A stretch of 64,000 nt of DNA from Prunus persica (lineage: Eukaryota > Streptophyta > Magnoliopsida > Rosales > Rosaceae). Position 1 is the stretch's first letter. Each line of letters starts with the position of its first letter. The translations under genes and the position numbers were made by a program. The notes beneath the pieces were generated by a model. The model did not search any database. It saw nothing but the letters and a program-made list of their open reading frames with translations, and had not been told where the DNA came from. Positions 13,066 through 27,000 of this stretch are shown here, piece after piece. The stretch is from the NCBI RefSeq assembly GCF_000346465.2, contig NC_034012.1, positions 5,698,036 to 5,762,035 of the forward strand, given 5' to 3'.

Positions 13066-16000
13066 CTATAGGACAAATACAAGCCTAATAGAATACTTAT
13101 ACATTACAATATAAACAGTAACCAGATTTATGTAGCACATCTACCATGGAAAGTATATCTTAGAACAAAAAGGCTGACTTTTTCATGCATATGCAAGCCA
13201 TGACTGCGCCATGAAATGTAGTGCTGATAAAGATAGTGAAAAAATATATTATTATGTCATGCTTTGGTGTAAATGTAATGCTCATTATTTAGTGAAACCC
13301 GAAAACACTTGACTTGGGTAAACCACTTTACATTGTGTGTTTTTAGTTATGTGACTTTGTGGTCTTTACTGTTGTTCCAAATTTAGGCATCAACAATAAT
13401 ATAATCACGCTACAAAAAATAAATAAATAAATAAATAATTCGCTAAGAGTAGCGTACCAGCTGTCATTATAGCCCGTTTTAGTCACTCTTTTATGTCGAA
13501 TCACAGATTTATGGTTTAGTATCTCTCGTAGATTAGAGGACAGTGCGAACCCTACAAAGAAAAACAAAGAATAATAGTTAAAAATAATATAACAAAAGCA
13601 AATAACAAACTTCACTTCATTGATGAAGCTCCTCGCCTCTCTGAGGAGCTCTCTATAAAATTTCAACTTCAATCATATTCTTTAGTTTAGGAAGTCATAA
13701 ATGCTAGAATTATATTTTAATTCAACATAAATGATCCATCTCTATGAAAAAAATAATATAAAAATAGACAATATTGATTAAAGGTTTTAAAATATTCATT
13801 AAATAAGGTAACATTAAATTATAGGGAGTCATTAGAAGTTCATTATCTCTCCTCATATTTAGGAGCTCCTAGAGATCTCCCTATTTTAGGAGCTCCTAGA
13901 AGTCTCTCTATTTTAGGAGCTAGATAGGGAGTATGGTTGGAGATGAGTTTTCTTACTTACTCCCTAAATTTTATCTTAGGAGGTGGCTTAGAGAGTTCAT
14001 TGTGGACGCTCTAAAAATATGAAGTCTTTACTAGGGTGCAACTTGGATTGAAAATTCGGATTCCAACTAGAAAATTCTCGATTTTGATGAGTCCAAATGA
14101 ATTCCGACATCCAAAAGTTCGGAAAAAAATTGGATTGGAACTAGAGTATTTCAAGATTCTGAAAATTCCGAATTCCAAAATATAATGAGGGTTTAAGTTT
14201 AGACTACACATAATGACTAGTTTCATGTTGAATTTGATGTGACTTAATGACCAAATAGACATAGACATCTATTTCATAAGGGATAATAACATATAATAGT
14301 TTTTTGAGCTTTTCCATATGATTTTTCAATTTTGAGCCAATTTTAACTTTTCAAATTGTTAGACATGTTTAAATTTTCAATCATTTTAAAAATATTTCCA
14401 AAAAAAAAATCCAAAAATTACGAGTTTTCCAAATTGGAATGGATGTTGAAATTCTGAAATTTTTTGGAACGTTATTGGAAAAAGAATTTTGATTCCGAAT
14501 TTTTTTTAAATGGAACGGAATCCCCTGATTCTGATTCGAGTTAACTAATTAATAAGTTAATATCATATGATCTAAGCTATTCATTTTTAGGTTCTCGGGG
14601 ACCATGATGACCCAAATTCATTAAATCACAAAATCGTTGGTCATCTAGTTATGATTGAATAAGAAAATAACCACAATATCTTTTATTTTCACAACGTAAA
14701 ATACCAACAATAATACAAATGATATTGAAAAAGGGAAAATCGAGATAATCCTTAAATGAGAACCTAATAAATAAACAAGGTCATGGTATTTCATCTTGAA
14801 GTCAAATCCAATATAAAAATAAGTTGGGTATGGCAAGGTAGGTTAGGGGGGAGAAAGATTAACCTTGTGTTTCAAAGAACTGGTAAGGAACGCTTTTTAT
14901 GGCATTTCAACAACCAAGTCATCTGCAACAAAAGTGAATAACATAAAGAAAAGTTCTGTAAAACAAACAGACCAACCAACCAAGTCATCTCCAGCATTCT
15001 TATAAATAGTAAAAGCTAATAACATAAACAGAAGTTGTATATGAGACGACGAAACCAACCTGTAGGCAGTGTATATGAGAGCTTTTCTTTGTTCTGGAGC
15101 AGAGGAGAGATTTTCAGATATTTCATGGCTTTATAACCACTGGAATTGACAGAATGCTTGTGGACTTCCTGAGTCGTTAAATAAGATTAATTAATTTTCG
15201 GGTCATTTTTAACAATAATAATAATACTTTTTTTTAATTCATTCTTGTTACGTTCACCAAATAAATATTGTAATCAAAAGCGACCTCCAGGGTCTCTCCT
15301 CCTGAACATTTTGTGAGTTGTCCGCTTGTATACAACTTGGAATAGAAAAAAAAACAAAAAAACAAAGGTCGTATTGGCTTTTTCTAAGGGAAACTTCATC
15401 ATGCAACCAACGTTATAATTATTATTATTGTACTCTGATATTGAACACGTTCAATTAAGTTATGTCAACTTGTTATTATTAATTAATGTTACTCATTATC
15501 ATGGGACGAACAAAATTTAGATGATATCTAAAACTCTCAACTAGATATATTAGCATTTCAAAGTTGTCGAAGAGGCTCTTAAAGATACTCTTAATATTAG
15601 CATTCTGCTTCGTTAATGTTAACAAAATTAAGTGTCTTGTGAATCTATCATTTTTTTTTTTTTGCTCAATTAATGTTAGCAAATATTATTTTATTTGAAT
15701 TTTTTTATAGCAATGCTCCATGAAATTGTGGACTTTCGATTTGGCTACGACATCAACGCTGCTACATGTTTTTACCCATATGATTGACAAAACAAAGATA
15801 TGAGCAATATAATTGATGAAAAAGATTTGAAAGTGAATAATATCTCCCCAAAGTTGAATTTTTAGTCATTCCCAACCACAAATACGACAATTTAAAGAAA
15901 GAATTGTCGTGTCTCATCATTTTATCCGTTTTCAATATTTTTTTTGTCAATTAAACACCAAGATATATTATATAAAAAAACACTTCATACCACCACAAAA

Positions 16001-16897
16001 GATGTTGCCAAATGCCAACGGGGTATCTCAATTAAAAAGGGGCTTAACTTGTAGACCAAAAATCTCAGGTTCAAATTCTCTCGACATCATAATTGTGTGT
16101 GTGTGTGAGAAATCCTCATCCTCTATAGACTATAGTTTAATTATACTATCACTTATACTAAAAAAAAAAAAATTAAATTAAAAAAAAGATGATGCCAAAC
16201 ACATTACATTAATCCATCCATTTTATTAAAAACATACATGGAAAATAAATAAATTATATAGGCTAGTTGGCCTTTTAAGTAGAAAAAATAAATAAAACCA
16301 TTTTGCACAAAGATAACATGTTTAATCATGTTTTGCGAATGAATACTGATCCTTAATGAAGGAGTTGTCATATAAACCCTTTGTGAGACTTGACCTGCAC
16401 ACTTCATTTTTCATACGTATTGAGTACTTTATTACATGTTTTGATTTTTTATTATTGAAAAGAAATAAATTTTATTAACCTGAAATATTGGTTACAATAA
16501 GGTCATCAAGAATACAGTTCTTTAGCCACACATGACCTTCTCTATGTGTTGGATGACGATTTCCATAAATTATGATATATTTGATTTACTAATTTTTTTT
16601 TTTTTGGTTGACAAATAAATTGAAACGAAAATAAGTAAAAATAGAAAAACTAGGTGGCGGTTCAAGCCGGCTTTGGTCCACTAGGCCGGTCCATGTAAAC
16701 CCTGTTTTAGAATGCTTGTGAAACTTCTGGTACTTTCTCAACGGTTGTATTGTAATTTGTATGCAACGCGTAGGTCAGACTTCAAATAATAGAGTTCAGA
16801 GTTAGTTCTTTCTTCAACCAAAGCCCTGTGATTCTGCCGCCAACAAAACCACAAACTCGCATACAAATCACAGATAAAGAAAGCAACTGAAGATAAA
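13066..16897. other. long AT-rich intergenic region
   Basis: No coding sequence was recognised. 13600-14010 holds a cluster of AGGAGCTCCTAGA direct repeats and the short palindrome AGCTCCTC-N8-GAGGAGCT (13627-13650), ending in a TGGACGCTCTAAA-like motif; it resembles a degraded MITE, but no matching terminus was found. 14020-14540 has repeated ATTCCGAATT/ATTCGGA motifs. 14920-15050 has a direct repeat around CCAACCAAGTCATCT. On the minus strand, a TTATAAAG box and a CTACAG/GTTGG donor near 15061-15140 could mark a 5' UTR exon of the NLR. The last ~150 bp before 16898 are the ZPR1 leader. Confidence 0.45.
13600..14010. repeat. MITE-like block with AGGAGCTCC repeats
   Basis: Contains at least three direct copies of TTTAGGAGCTCCTAGA or its shortened form between about 13855 and 13925, the perfect 8-bp-arm palindrome AGCTCCTC/GAGGAGCT at 13627-13650, and a terminal-looking GAGTTCATTGTGGACGCTC near 13995-14015. 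Ends and target duplication are not resolved. Confidence 0.35.
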
Positions 16898-19800
16898 ATG
16901 GAAGGAGGTATTGGTGGTAGCCAAAGCAAAGACCAAAATCAAATCGTGGATGTGAGGTCGGTGGTCGAATCCGTCTCCGCCGAAGACTCCGACGCCCCTC
17001 TCTACCAAGTCGAAAGCCTCTGCATGCGTTGCGGCGAAAACGTACTCTCATTCTCTCTCTGTCTCAATGTATCTTCATTTCTGCTTAGGTCTTCTCTATT
17101 TGGATTTGTATTGTGATTAAATTTGTTAATTTTATTGTTATTTTCAGGGCACTACCAGTTTTCTGCTGACTCTAATTCCTCACTTCAGAAAGGTAAGCCT
17201 CTAATTTGTTTATAATTGATTGTCAACTTCTTCTTATTCTTGTTTATGTATACATGAAAGTGTTGTTGGTATGCAGATTTTGTTGTCTGCGTTTGAGTGT
17301 CCGCATTGCAATGAGAGGTAAAGCTCTGTGATGATAATTTGTTCAATTTTTCATTGGTTTAGTAAAGTTTTGTTTTTTTTGCTTAAAAAATAACAATTCT
17401 GTTGTGCTGCCGCAGGAATAACGAAGTTCAGTTTGCTGGTGAGCTCCAACCGAAGGGTTGTTGCTACCAGTTGAAAGTGCCTTCCGGGGACCCCAAGGTT
17501 AGAGTTATCAAAATTTTATAACTTGACATTATATGGGTCATTTTATCTCTCATGTATGTCCAAAATTTGTGGTCTTTAACTAAAATTGATCATGTTGAAG
17601 ACACTAATAATTAATAATCACAAAGCACTTACCTATATGTTTTCTTTTTCTTCATTATTTCAAATTTCTTTTCTTTTTTCTTTGTTTTGGGTTTGAGTTT
17701 GATAATAGTGGTTGTTGGAACCGATTCTTAGAGATTTGAAAAGAAGAAGTGCTGTGATAATCTCAAGTATCAACTAATAATTTCTATTCCAAAAGGCTTG
17801 TTTGATTGAAGTTAGTGATCCGTAAGGGAATGCAGACTGAATTTCTATGACACCACACAATGCACTATTTTTCTAAAGTGTATTGAACAGTCCCCTCCTT
17901 CAGGATTGCAGAATTGATGACCTCTTTTATATGCAGATGCTTAATCGACAAGTGGTGAAATCTGAGTTTGCTACTATTAAGGTACATGAAATAGATTCTG
18001 ATTGCAATGCTCAATCCAGATTTTTTTTTTTCCATCTTGCATTTCATTAACTCACAGGTTTTTTTAAACCTATTCAATTAGGTTGATTGTAAGTTTCTTT
18101 TTATTTATATATTTATTTAAATCTTCATGTTATCCTAGGTGGCTGGAGAGCTTATTAGATTTGGTAGTTGAGAGTACCATAATTAATGTTTGTTATTTTT
18201 TCAAACTTCTGAATCTTTAATTGGATGAATGCTGTGATACAGTTGTAGTTTAAATTTATCTTATGCCGGTACATCCATACATAAAGGGTCTGGTTGTAGT
18301 TTGGTTAGTTACTTTAGTTGTAAGGGTTCCACATTATGGCTGTGGAGACCTGGGCTTGATCCCCGTAGTGGCCCATCAACTTTTTCTTTGTGTAGATAAA
18401 GGAAGCCCGTTGAGTTGAGTTTATCCTGTACACAAGTACTTCCAGATCTTAGGTAATTAGGTTATCAAGTGATGAAAAATATTAATATGGTAGGCTTTGT
18501 TTTTGGTTTGAAAAAGGGCTATGGATAAAAAAAAAAAACTGAGCATTGATCTAGAGTTTTTTAATTGATACTCATAAAAAAGATTCTGTTTTCTTGTATG
18601 TGTTATAATGCCCCTTGCAAGATGATCAAGAATAGCAATAAAAAATTGCAATATGTAATAATAGTATTAATAATCATAATACAAACAACGGTAATCCAAA
18701 ATGCTAGATTTAGTCACATTAAAATAGATTTTTTTTGTTATTATTCCTTGTGGGTTTGTCTATTTCAACAAGGTAATGAGTTTTGCATTCTCTTTCATCC
18801 TTCTTGCTTGTGCAGATTCCTGAATTAGATTTTGAGATCCCTCCAGAGTCTCAGCGTGGATCTCTGTCAACGGTATTTTTTTAAGTCCCCCTCTTTTCTA
18901 GTGGAGTTGTAATAACTTGCTGCTCAGTGGATAAACTCCATTCACCTGGATTCATTTTTATTTTCTGGTAGATTTTGTGGTCGGTAATGAAATCTTATTT
19001 TTGAAATTTTATAATCCCTGTGTGGCGATATCAGTGCAGATTGTATTTTGTAGTGTTTTGAGAGTAACAGATTTAATTAACTTTGTTTTTCCCTTCCAGT
19101 CAAGTTAATCCTTTTCTTTTATCCCTTTTGGAGCAGGTAAATTGTTTCCGTAATAGGTGAAAAGATAAAAGGCTTGGTTTAAATCTGTTTATATGTAAAG
19201 GGTGCTGACTGGAAGTAAAACTATTTTTACATGTCATTGGCTCTAGTTTTAGTATGTACTTTAGGCATAGGCACGAGGGTGCTATCTAGGCAAACTTTAT
19301 TTATTTATTTATTTATATCTTTGGGGATGGGTAGGCTTGGGTGGTTGATTCTCGGAGAGGATGGGTAGGCATGTATTATGAATGCACCTTCAGTTTGGAC
19401 CCTTCATCACCTTTTTAAATATGTAGCTTGTTCTTTGGTGTATAATATCTCATATCTTTTGTGTCTTAATTTTTTCTTCTTATATATCTTCCAGAATTAC
19501 CTACCTACCTTCCACCTCCATCCCCTCTTTTTCAAATATCTTATGTTTGTCTGATAATTTAGGTGGAAGGTATATTGTTACGAGCAGCGGATGAATTGCA
19601 GGCACTCCAAGAAGAACGCAAGGTTCATGCACAAGTCTTTCATTCGTTGTTTTCTAATATAGCATAGTTTTCCTTTTAATATTTACGTGCTATCTTCTGG
19701 GCTTTCCAGAAAGTGGACCCTCAGACAGCTGAAGCAATAGACCAGTTTTTGTTGAAGCTGAGAGCCTGTGCTACAGCAGATTCATCCTTCACCTTCATCC

Positions 19801-22800
19801 TTGATGATCCAGCTGGAAACAGCTTTGTTGAGAACCTGTAAGAGATTTTTAATTTGAAAAGAGCACCTTTTTGTTATTTTATTTTGGTCCTCGGGGGAGT
19901 TTTCATTCTGTCAGTATATGGTTTAGGTTGGATTTTTTTATTATAAAAGGAATGCAGTTAATGTCGTATAAAGGACTTTTACCTCCAGAAGCCCACTTTC
20001 CGTTCCCTTTCTCTCTTACATTTTTCAAAGTAGTAGAAAAGAAATTTAACCATTCCTATAATTCCTCTTGGAGGTAATATGCCAATTGCTTTGCATTTGG
20101 GTTGGACTCGGGATTCTTGTTAATATATTTTGAAACTTCTGTTGCTTTTTGTTTGGACCTCTCGCTGACTGAAGATATAAAATATCATGTGTCCAGGTTT
20201 GCTCCATCCCCTGATCCATCTTTGAGTATCAAGTTTTATGAACGAACGTCAGAGCAACAATCAACATTAGGGTATGTTGTGGAATCGTCACAAACGGGAA
20301 GTGTTCGTGAAGCAGCATCAACAGAAGCAGTTGGTACTTCTGACCAAGTACAAAGAGCCCCACATGGATCAATTGGAGCAGCAGCAGGTCATCGGGCCAT
20401 TGCTCAGAGTAATAGTGCAGAAATTGCTGAATCTTTGTTTCGATACACGGCTCCAGAGGAGGTACACAACTGTTAGCCATTCTATGCATTAGAATTCTGC
20501 ATTATCAGCATTTGTAGATTTTGAAATATTTGGTGTATTGTTTGTTTGACAGGTGATGACTTTCCCATCAACATGTGGAGTTTGCACTGCAAGGTGTGAG
20601 ACTCGAATGTTTGTCACCAGTATCCTTGGTGTCTTTTTACCACCCTTGAGATATATGAATCAATAAGTCTCTTATATAGTGGTTTTGATGTAATTGTTCT
20701 TAGTTTTGTGAAAACTGATTTTCTGATTTAAATGTAATCCAATGGCCTACAACTAGACAAGAACACATCCAAAGCAAAGATAAAAATGATTTAGTTCATT
20801 GTTACTGTAACTTAAATACATTCCTTATTTTTTTCAAGAATGTTAATATCTCTAGGACTTTTTTTCTTTGCAAGATTTTTTCTTAACAATTTACAGACAT
20901 TCCATACTTCCAAGAAGTAATTGTCATGGCATCCACTTGTGACGCTTGCGGTTATCGCAATTCTGAGGTTTGTACTGATCTGCTTGTTTTCTTTTTCTCT
21001 CTTCCGTGATTTGGTGGTAATTGTGCTCTCTTGTGCAGTTGAAGCCTGGTGGACGAGTTCCTGAGAAAGGGAAGAAAATTATTCTCCGTGTGGAGAATGT
21101 TAAGGATCTTAGTCGTGATGTAATAAAGGTCTATCACCTTGTTCATATTGTATCTCGTCATCATCTTATGATCTGTTCATTTTACATATATATGCCACTA
21201 TATCAGTAAGCTGTGCTTGACATTGCTTTTTATTTTTACTTTTTAAAGTTGACTTGTTCTAATGGCTACCATTTATATTTTTATACTGCAATTTCTGCAC
21301 AAGAGTATGGAACTTTAGATTTCCAGTAGACAGAAATGTGTGAAAAAGATGGAGAGTATCAATGGTGTAAAATAAAGGTTTTGTTTCGCAATTGCTGGTA
21401 GTACTAAGTGATCTACTGATAAATACTATAAGAATGTGACTAAAAGTGTTTTTCCACTTAGACATGGGATAGATTGGGTTGATTACCTTCCACTTAGAGA
21501 TGTTTAATACCTTTGTTTTTGGTATAAAGTTGCAAAGCATTGTCTGACAAACTATATCATGTTGGCTCAGTCAGATACTGCAAGCGTGACAATTCCAGAA
21601 ATTGAGTTGGAGCTGACGAGTGGCACTCTGGGAGGGGTTGTTACAACTGTTGAAGGCTTGATCATGAAAATCAGTGAAAGTAAGTATTGATTTCTGTCTG
21701 TGGCTGCGATTTCTTTTATATGATTCTTTTAATTCCCCTGTGAGTATCTTAAAAAGTGGATTTTGACATTGACTTGTATTTTGCGGTACCTACGTACCTG
21801 ATTAGTGCCTTTATGATTTGTCCTGCAGGCCTTGAGAGGGTACATGGATTTAGTTTTGGTGATAGTATTGATGAGCATAAGAGAAGCAAGTGGCTCAACT
21901 TTCAAGCAAGCCTAAAGAAGGTACTGGATGTCCTGTCAGCAGAACACATATAGAAAAGGAATATGTAGGCTGAGCTTTTAATTTCTGTAATAATCTTTTC
22001 ATGAATCAATGGAACATAGGTGGACCAGAACTCCTGTGCAAGACAGTTATTTCAAAAAATAATTAAATAATAATAATAAAAAAGGATGGACAGAATTTCC
22101 TATATAAGCATGTCAACCAAAAGTATATTGTAATTCTGGTGTTTGTTACTCCTTGGGATTTAAAAGGTTCTTGGGACATTCTTTGTCACAAACAATGATA
22201 ATGTGTAGAAAGATATTGTTTGTTATTTTTTTGGTTGGTACTAGTTTGTTCCTTGACCTCTCTCCCTTTGGTGGCAGCTTTTGTGTTTAGAAGAGCCTTG
22301 GAATTTAATTCTTGATGATGCATTGGCTAATTCTTTTGTTGCACCGGGAACTGACGATATCAAAGATGACCATCAGTTGATGTGTAAGCCTCCTTCTTTC
22401 CATCTTGACAGTACACTTTCAAAATAGAATTTATTTTTTCCTCCATTTTGTGCTCTCAGAGAAAATGTATCTCATGGTTAAAATTAGTAGATTTTGACCA
22501 TTACGTGAGATCGAAATGAGGCTTTTACCAGTACATATTTTCTTTTTTCCCGTCTTTGTCTGGATCGGGTTTTTGGTTGTTCATCTAGATTCTGCAATTT
22601 CAAACTGGTTTTTTTAATTTAATTTAATTTAATTGAGTTGTTTTTCAACATTTTCTACATATCCTGCAAAAGAAATACTTATGTATAACTGTATCACTCC
22701 TGTGTTGCTGTATGCATCTCAGGTTGTGAGGTGCCTCGGGAACACAACCAACTATGCATTCAAGCAGTTCTAGCTCCCTTGGCCCCCAATTAAATTGATT

Positions 22801-23285
22801 ATCTTTTTCAAGCAGTAATGATAAAATTGGATGGATCAGAAATTTAAAAGGCTGCTTAATGGGAGAAAAAAAAATTCTTGGACTTTACGGAGGTTTATTG
22901 TTCTATATTTTAATTTAAAATATAAAAGCAGCGGAAGAACCTGTTGGAAGAACATTGAAATAATGACTGACTTTTCAAGTCATATATCTCGGTCTAGTAC
23001 TTGTGTGACGTTGAGAATTGGTTTGTTCAAACCCCTTTATTTGAGGGAGCATAACTAGGAGGATGAAGGGTTTAGAATCTAGGAGCTTGGATTAGTTTAG
23101 TACATATGTTACTATTGCTTTTGTTTGTTTAAACTTTGCTAACAAGTTTCTTGTGCTGGCTGCCTCCAGTTGAGGAATATGAGAGGTCATGGGAGCAAAA
23201 TGAGGAATTGGGTCTGAATGACATCGATACCTCTTCCGCCGATGCTGCTTATGACTCTAAGGATGCGACTACAGAAGAGAAGTAA
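16898..23285 (+). CDS. ZPR1-like: ZPR1 zinc-finger domain protein
   Basis: ZPR1 binds eEF1A and, in animals, receptor tyrosine kinases; in plants it is a conserved cytosol/nucleus protein. Sixteen exons: 16898-17041, 17148-17192, 17277-17317, 17416-17497, 17937-17981, 18816-18872, 19563-19622, 19710-19837, 20197-20461, 20553-20619, 20897-20967, 21039-21128, 21571-21679, 21829-21920, 22278-22383, 23170-23285. All are GT-AG and the phases sum to 505 aa with no stop, close to family length. Two C4 zinc fingers with their homology domains are visible: CMRCGEN...CPHC (exons 1-3) and CGVC...CDACGY (exons 10-11), each followed by an alpha/beta domain ([20 protein letters not shown] and [20 protein letters not shown]). 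A Gln/Ser/Ala-rich insertion lies in exon 9 between the halves. The tail is acidic and ends EEK. Part of the last exon and 3' UTR recurs at 60839-61020. Confidence 0.95.
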
Positions 23286-23733
23286 GAGGTGTAAATTTAT
23301 TACTTTCCCCATTTTCTCCGAGGGGAAGGAATGCCATTCATTAACTTGAGCTTGTGTAAAACGTTAAATTGTTAGAGCAGTTTAATTACCATTTGAGCTC
23401 ATGCTGGTTGGTGGATACTGTGTTACACTTGCACCATTTGACTATATTTTTTATTTATGGTATGCCTCTTTCTAAGAACTGAGGGTGTCTTCACGACCTT
23501 ACTTATGGTATGCTCATCCAAATAGAAGCTTGAAGCACTTGCTATTTTAGGTTGTGCTTGCTACAAACACGTCCAAATAGATTTTAGGTGGATTTCTTGT
23601 TTAGATTAATTGGAGATGATCAACAGGTTCATACTGGGATAAGATAGCTTATAGAAACTTAATACTAGTATAGTTGAGAAGAAATTATTTTGTGGATTTA
23701 TGGTATATTTATTCATTTGAAATGGGAGAAGTC

Positions 23734-23799
<66 letters not shown>
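23734..23799. repeat. long (GA)n microsatellite
   Basis: Uninterrupted run of about 33 GA units in the gap between the convergent ZPR1 and MCTP 3' ends. It would be highly polymorphic. Confidence 0.95.
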
Positions 23800-23804
<5 letters not shown>

Positions 23805-24035
23805 GTCCTCCAATCAGTCTAAGGTTTCATATTCAGGGTATAGAATGGTATGAAGATAGCTCAAAACTCTAAAAGTAAAACCTGAAATCTAACCAATTAA
23901 CGACTACGAAACAGAAAAAAAGGGTTTTGATTCATGACCTTCCAAATATAGCTTCATCAACCAAAAGCAGACATACGAAAAGCTCAACTAAATTCATGGT
24001 TCAGCACTTAAGAGCTACAAACATTAGTAATCTAA

Positions 24036-27000
24036 TTATAACAAAATATCAGCCTTAGCAGGCAGCCTGCGGAAGAAGTTGATTGGTCCTGAAGGCCAGC
24101 TGCGGCGAAACCTTGGAGGCATCATTATAAGCAACCATGCCAATGCTGCCACCACGTGGATTGGCGTGAAATAGAAAACTAAGGCAGCTACAAAGCAGAA
24201 TGTTACAAACAACGCCGTAGCTAGCGAATCTCGCCAGCTTAATAGTGCCTGAATTCGCTCCCCATAGACAGCAACATCACCAACTACAGTCTGAATTCTG
24301 CCAGCCACACTCCTCAAGCGATCATATCTCATTCTCACAATGTCCGAAGGCCGACTGGTCGGAAACGTGTCAAATTCTTCATCTAGCTCATCGGGGTGCA
24401 CTAACTCAGCGTATGACAAGCCTGTGCTTATGTGGGGAGGATAAAGAGGCCGGAAGCGGAAGTTCCATAACCCAGTCAGAAACAAGTAAATAAAAATTGT
24501 GGGGAAAATTAGTTGAGGGAACCGAACAAGCATAAAGAAGAGAACATGGACAAGCACCGTCGTTATAGGATTCTTCCACATGCAAATTTCACTAAACCAT
24601 TTGAATAGAGCAACCAATCCTGATAAAGTCGACATAACCCTGAAGAAATTTGCTTTGCTCCGTCGGATGCTAAAAAGATGCGAGTCGACATCACACATGT
24701 ATTCCACCACTTCCCTCCTGAGCGGGGGCTTATCTCGAGCTAGCCATAAAGCAACTAGGTTGGCAGCTTGGAAACGTAACCTGTCAAAATCCGCAACACT
24801 GATAGGGCTTACATAGTGCATCTTTGGCTGAAGCGGTTGTGAGTATATGTAAAGCCTGTTTAGAAGAGAGGGACACAAAAACCGAATTGCCAAATGCAAC
24901 TCCCCCTTCTTCTTAACACCTGATGGGTGCAGAGCCACCAGTGGATATGAGTGCGTGTATATCCGGCCTACTTCTAGTGTCGAGATTCGAATTCGAACCC
25001 TCCCAATCCTCTGGTGTCTGGTAGAACCACCATGAACCGTGCTGAACAAGCAGCTATTGTCAAATACCCCTACGGTGAGGACTGTAGCAGGATCAAAAAC
25101 CTCCCAGTTGTACTGTTCATTGTATTTTGGAGACAAGTTGTCAATAATGGTTCTTGTCCGGACCCATTTATCACCGTACTTTGCTACACAGTATGTATCT
25201 GCTGTGCCCCTGTCATCACGTGTTTTAATCGGCTGAATCCCTACAGCACCCAGAATTCCGAGCTCTAAAACCCCAATGGACGGCCTCCTGAGCTGCTCCG
25301 CTGTGGGGCGGAAATCACTACTGTAATAAGCTGACTCATCGAATACATGGTATCCTCCTTCTATACAAATCCGGAGATGGACGCGGCTTGAGAATGGGTC
25401 ATCTGCGGAGTTGGACTCTTGAAGGAGAACCTCGTTGGTTGCATCATCAGGATGATCAGTAACAAACGACTTTTCCAGATTAAACCACCGGCTAGGAATG
25501 CTGCGGTCATCGACACGCATTTGTACATCATGCAGCTTTATCAAGGCCCTCCCAATAAGGGTGTCATTAAAACCCACACGATCCTCAACTGAGAGGAACA
25601 AATATGGAAAGGGGTCATCAGTAGTGACAAATAAAAATTCTTCATTCCAAATGGGGTTTAGGTTCTGATCCTGAACTGGTTTTGTTCTTAAAACCTGGTT
25701 TCCCATCTGTAACTTGACAAATACATTTGGCAAATTGTCATCCTCCCTTACAAACAGGTCTTGTGCTTCGATAATATTAACTCGCACGTACCACAACCTT
25801 GGTGCCTGATAGATCTTTGAGCGCATTTCTGTGGAGTCAATCTGTGAGCTATTCAAGGGAACTGCATCAGAATGCCACGCCTCGGAAAAAGCAGTGTCTG
25901 CTTGGGTACCATACCAGACTGCGAGCATAACCTCACCTTTGATCCTTCTTACTCTCTGCCCCTCAAGCGGGTACCATTTTGGCTCCAGAGGACTTTCAGG
26001 TGGGACTATTGTTGGAACCGCATCGAGGGGAAAAGTTACGTACCCCACAATGTCATCATCTTCGCTCGGATCCTTGTGCTTTATCAAAACTTCCAATTCA
26101 CGCATTTGCATCTTCTCCTTTGAAAAGGCAAAGACCTGGTTCCATACTGGATTTTTCTGCTTTTCAAAGTGCTTTGTAGTCCCTTTATAGTTTCCGGCTT
26201 TTACCTCAACGAATGGATTAAGACTGCCTGTTACACCCCTTGAAGGAAGATCACGAGCATTAACGACCTTTACATAAAGAATATCCATCCGTTCAACTAG
26301 ATCATAGGCGCTTGCAGTCTTGGGTCCGTTAATAAAATGGCCAGCGACAACCGGTCCACCTCCAAGGTTGGGGCTTGTCTCCTTAAGTGCAAAGCCACAA
26401 GTATCATCCTTGATTGAAAATGGCGGGGCAGCTGGACGTTGTCGTGGTTGGTCCTCATGATGACTTGGATTAGGAAGACGATGAGAGGTGTGCCTTGTCT
26501 CAGCTTCCTCCGTATTTCGTGTAGCAAGATTTGAAATTCCCTGAGTCATCAACTGTTCTTGAGCTAGGCCTGGATCCCTACTTGGGAGGGGTGCAACAGC
26601 AGCAGCAATTGGGGTGGATGAGGACATGTTTGATGGTTCAGGACCAGTAACATAAACCTTGAGGGTGAGCTCTCCTCTCACATGTGAGAAGATGCCCCGC
26701 TTTTCCAAAAGGAAGTCTGTAGCAACATCATCAGAATATGTGGAAAGTGAATCCCCAGGGATTCTAATCTTCCCAAGAAACGACTTGGTCTTGAAGTAGG
26801 TAGGCTTGACACTGTGGTAGACATAGGCATCCAGTCGAAGTTTGTCCAGATGGGACGATTCAGAAATGTTGAAGTAGAAGCTTTCATTCCAAACTGGATT
26901 TAGGTCCTTTTCTTTAACAGTGGTGCGTAGCCTCAGACCATCAAAGCTAAGCTCCACAAAGGCACTGCATGAACCTTCATCATCTTCAGGATAAAGATTG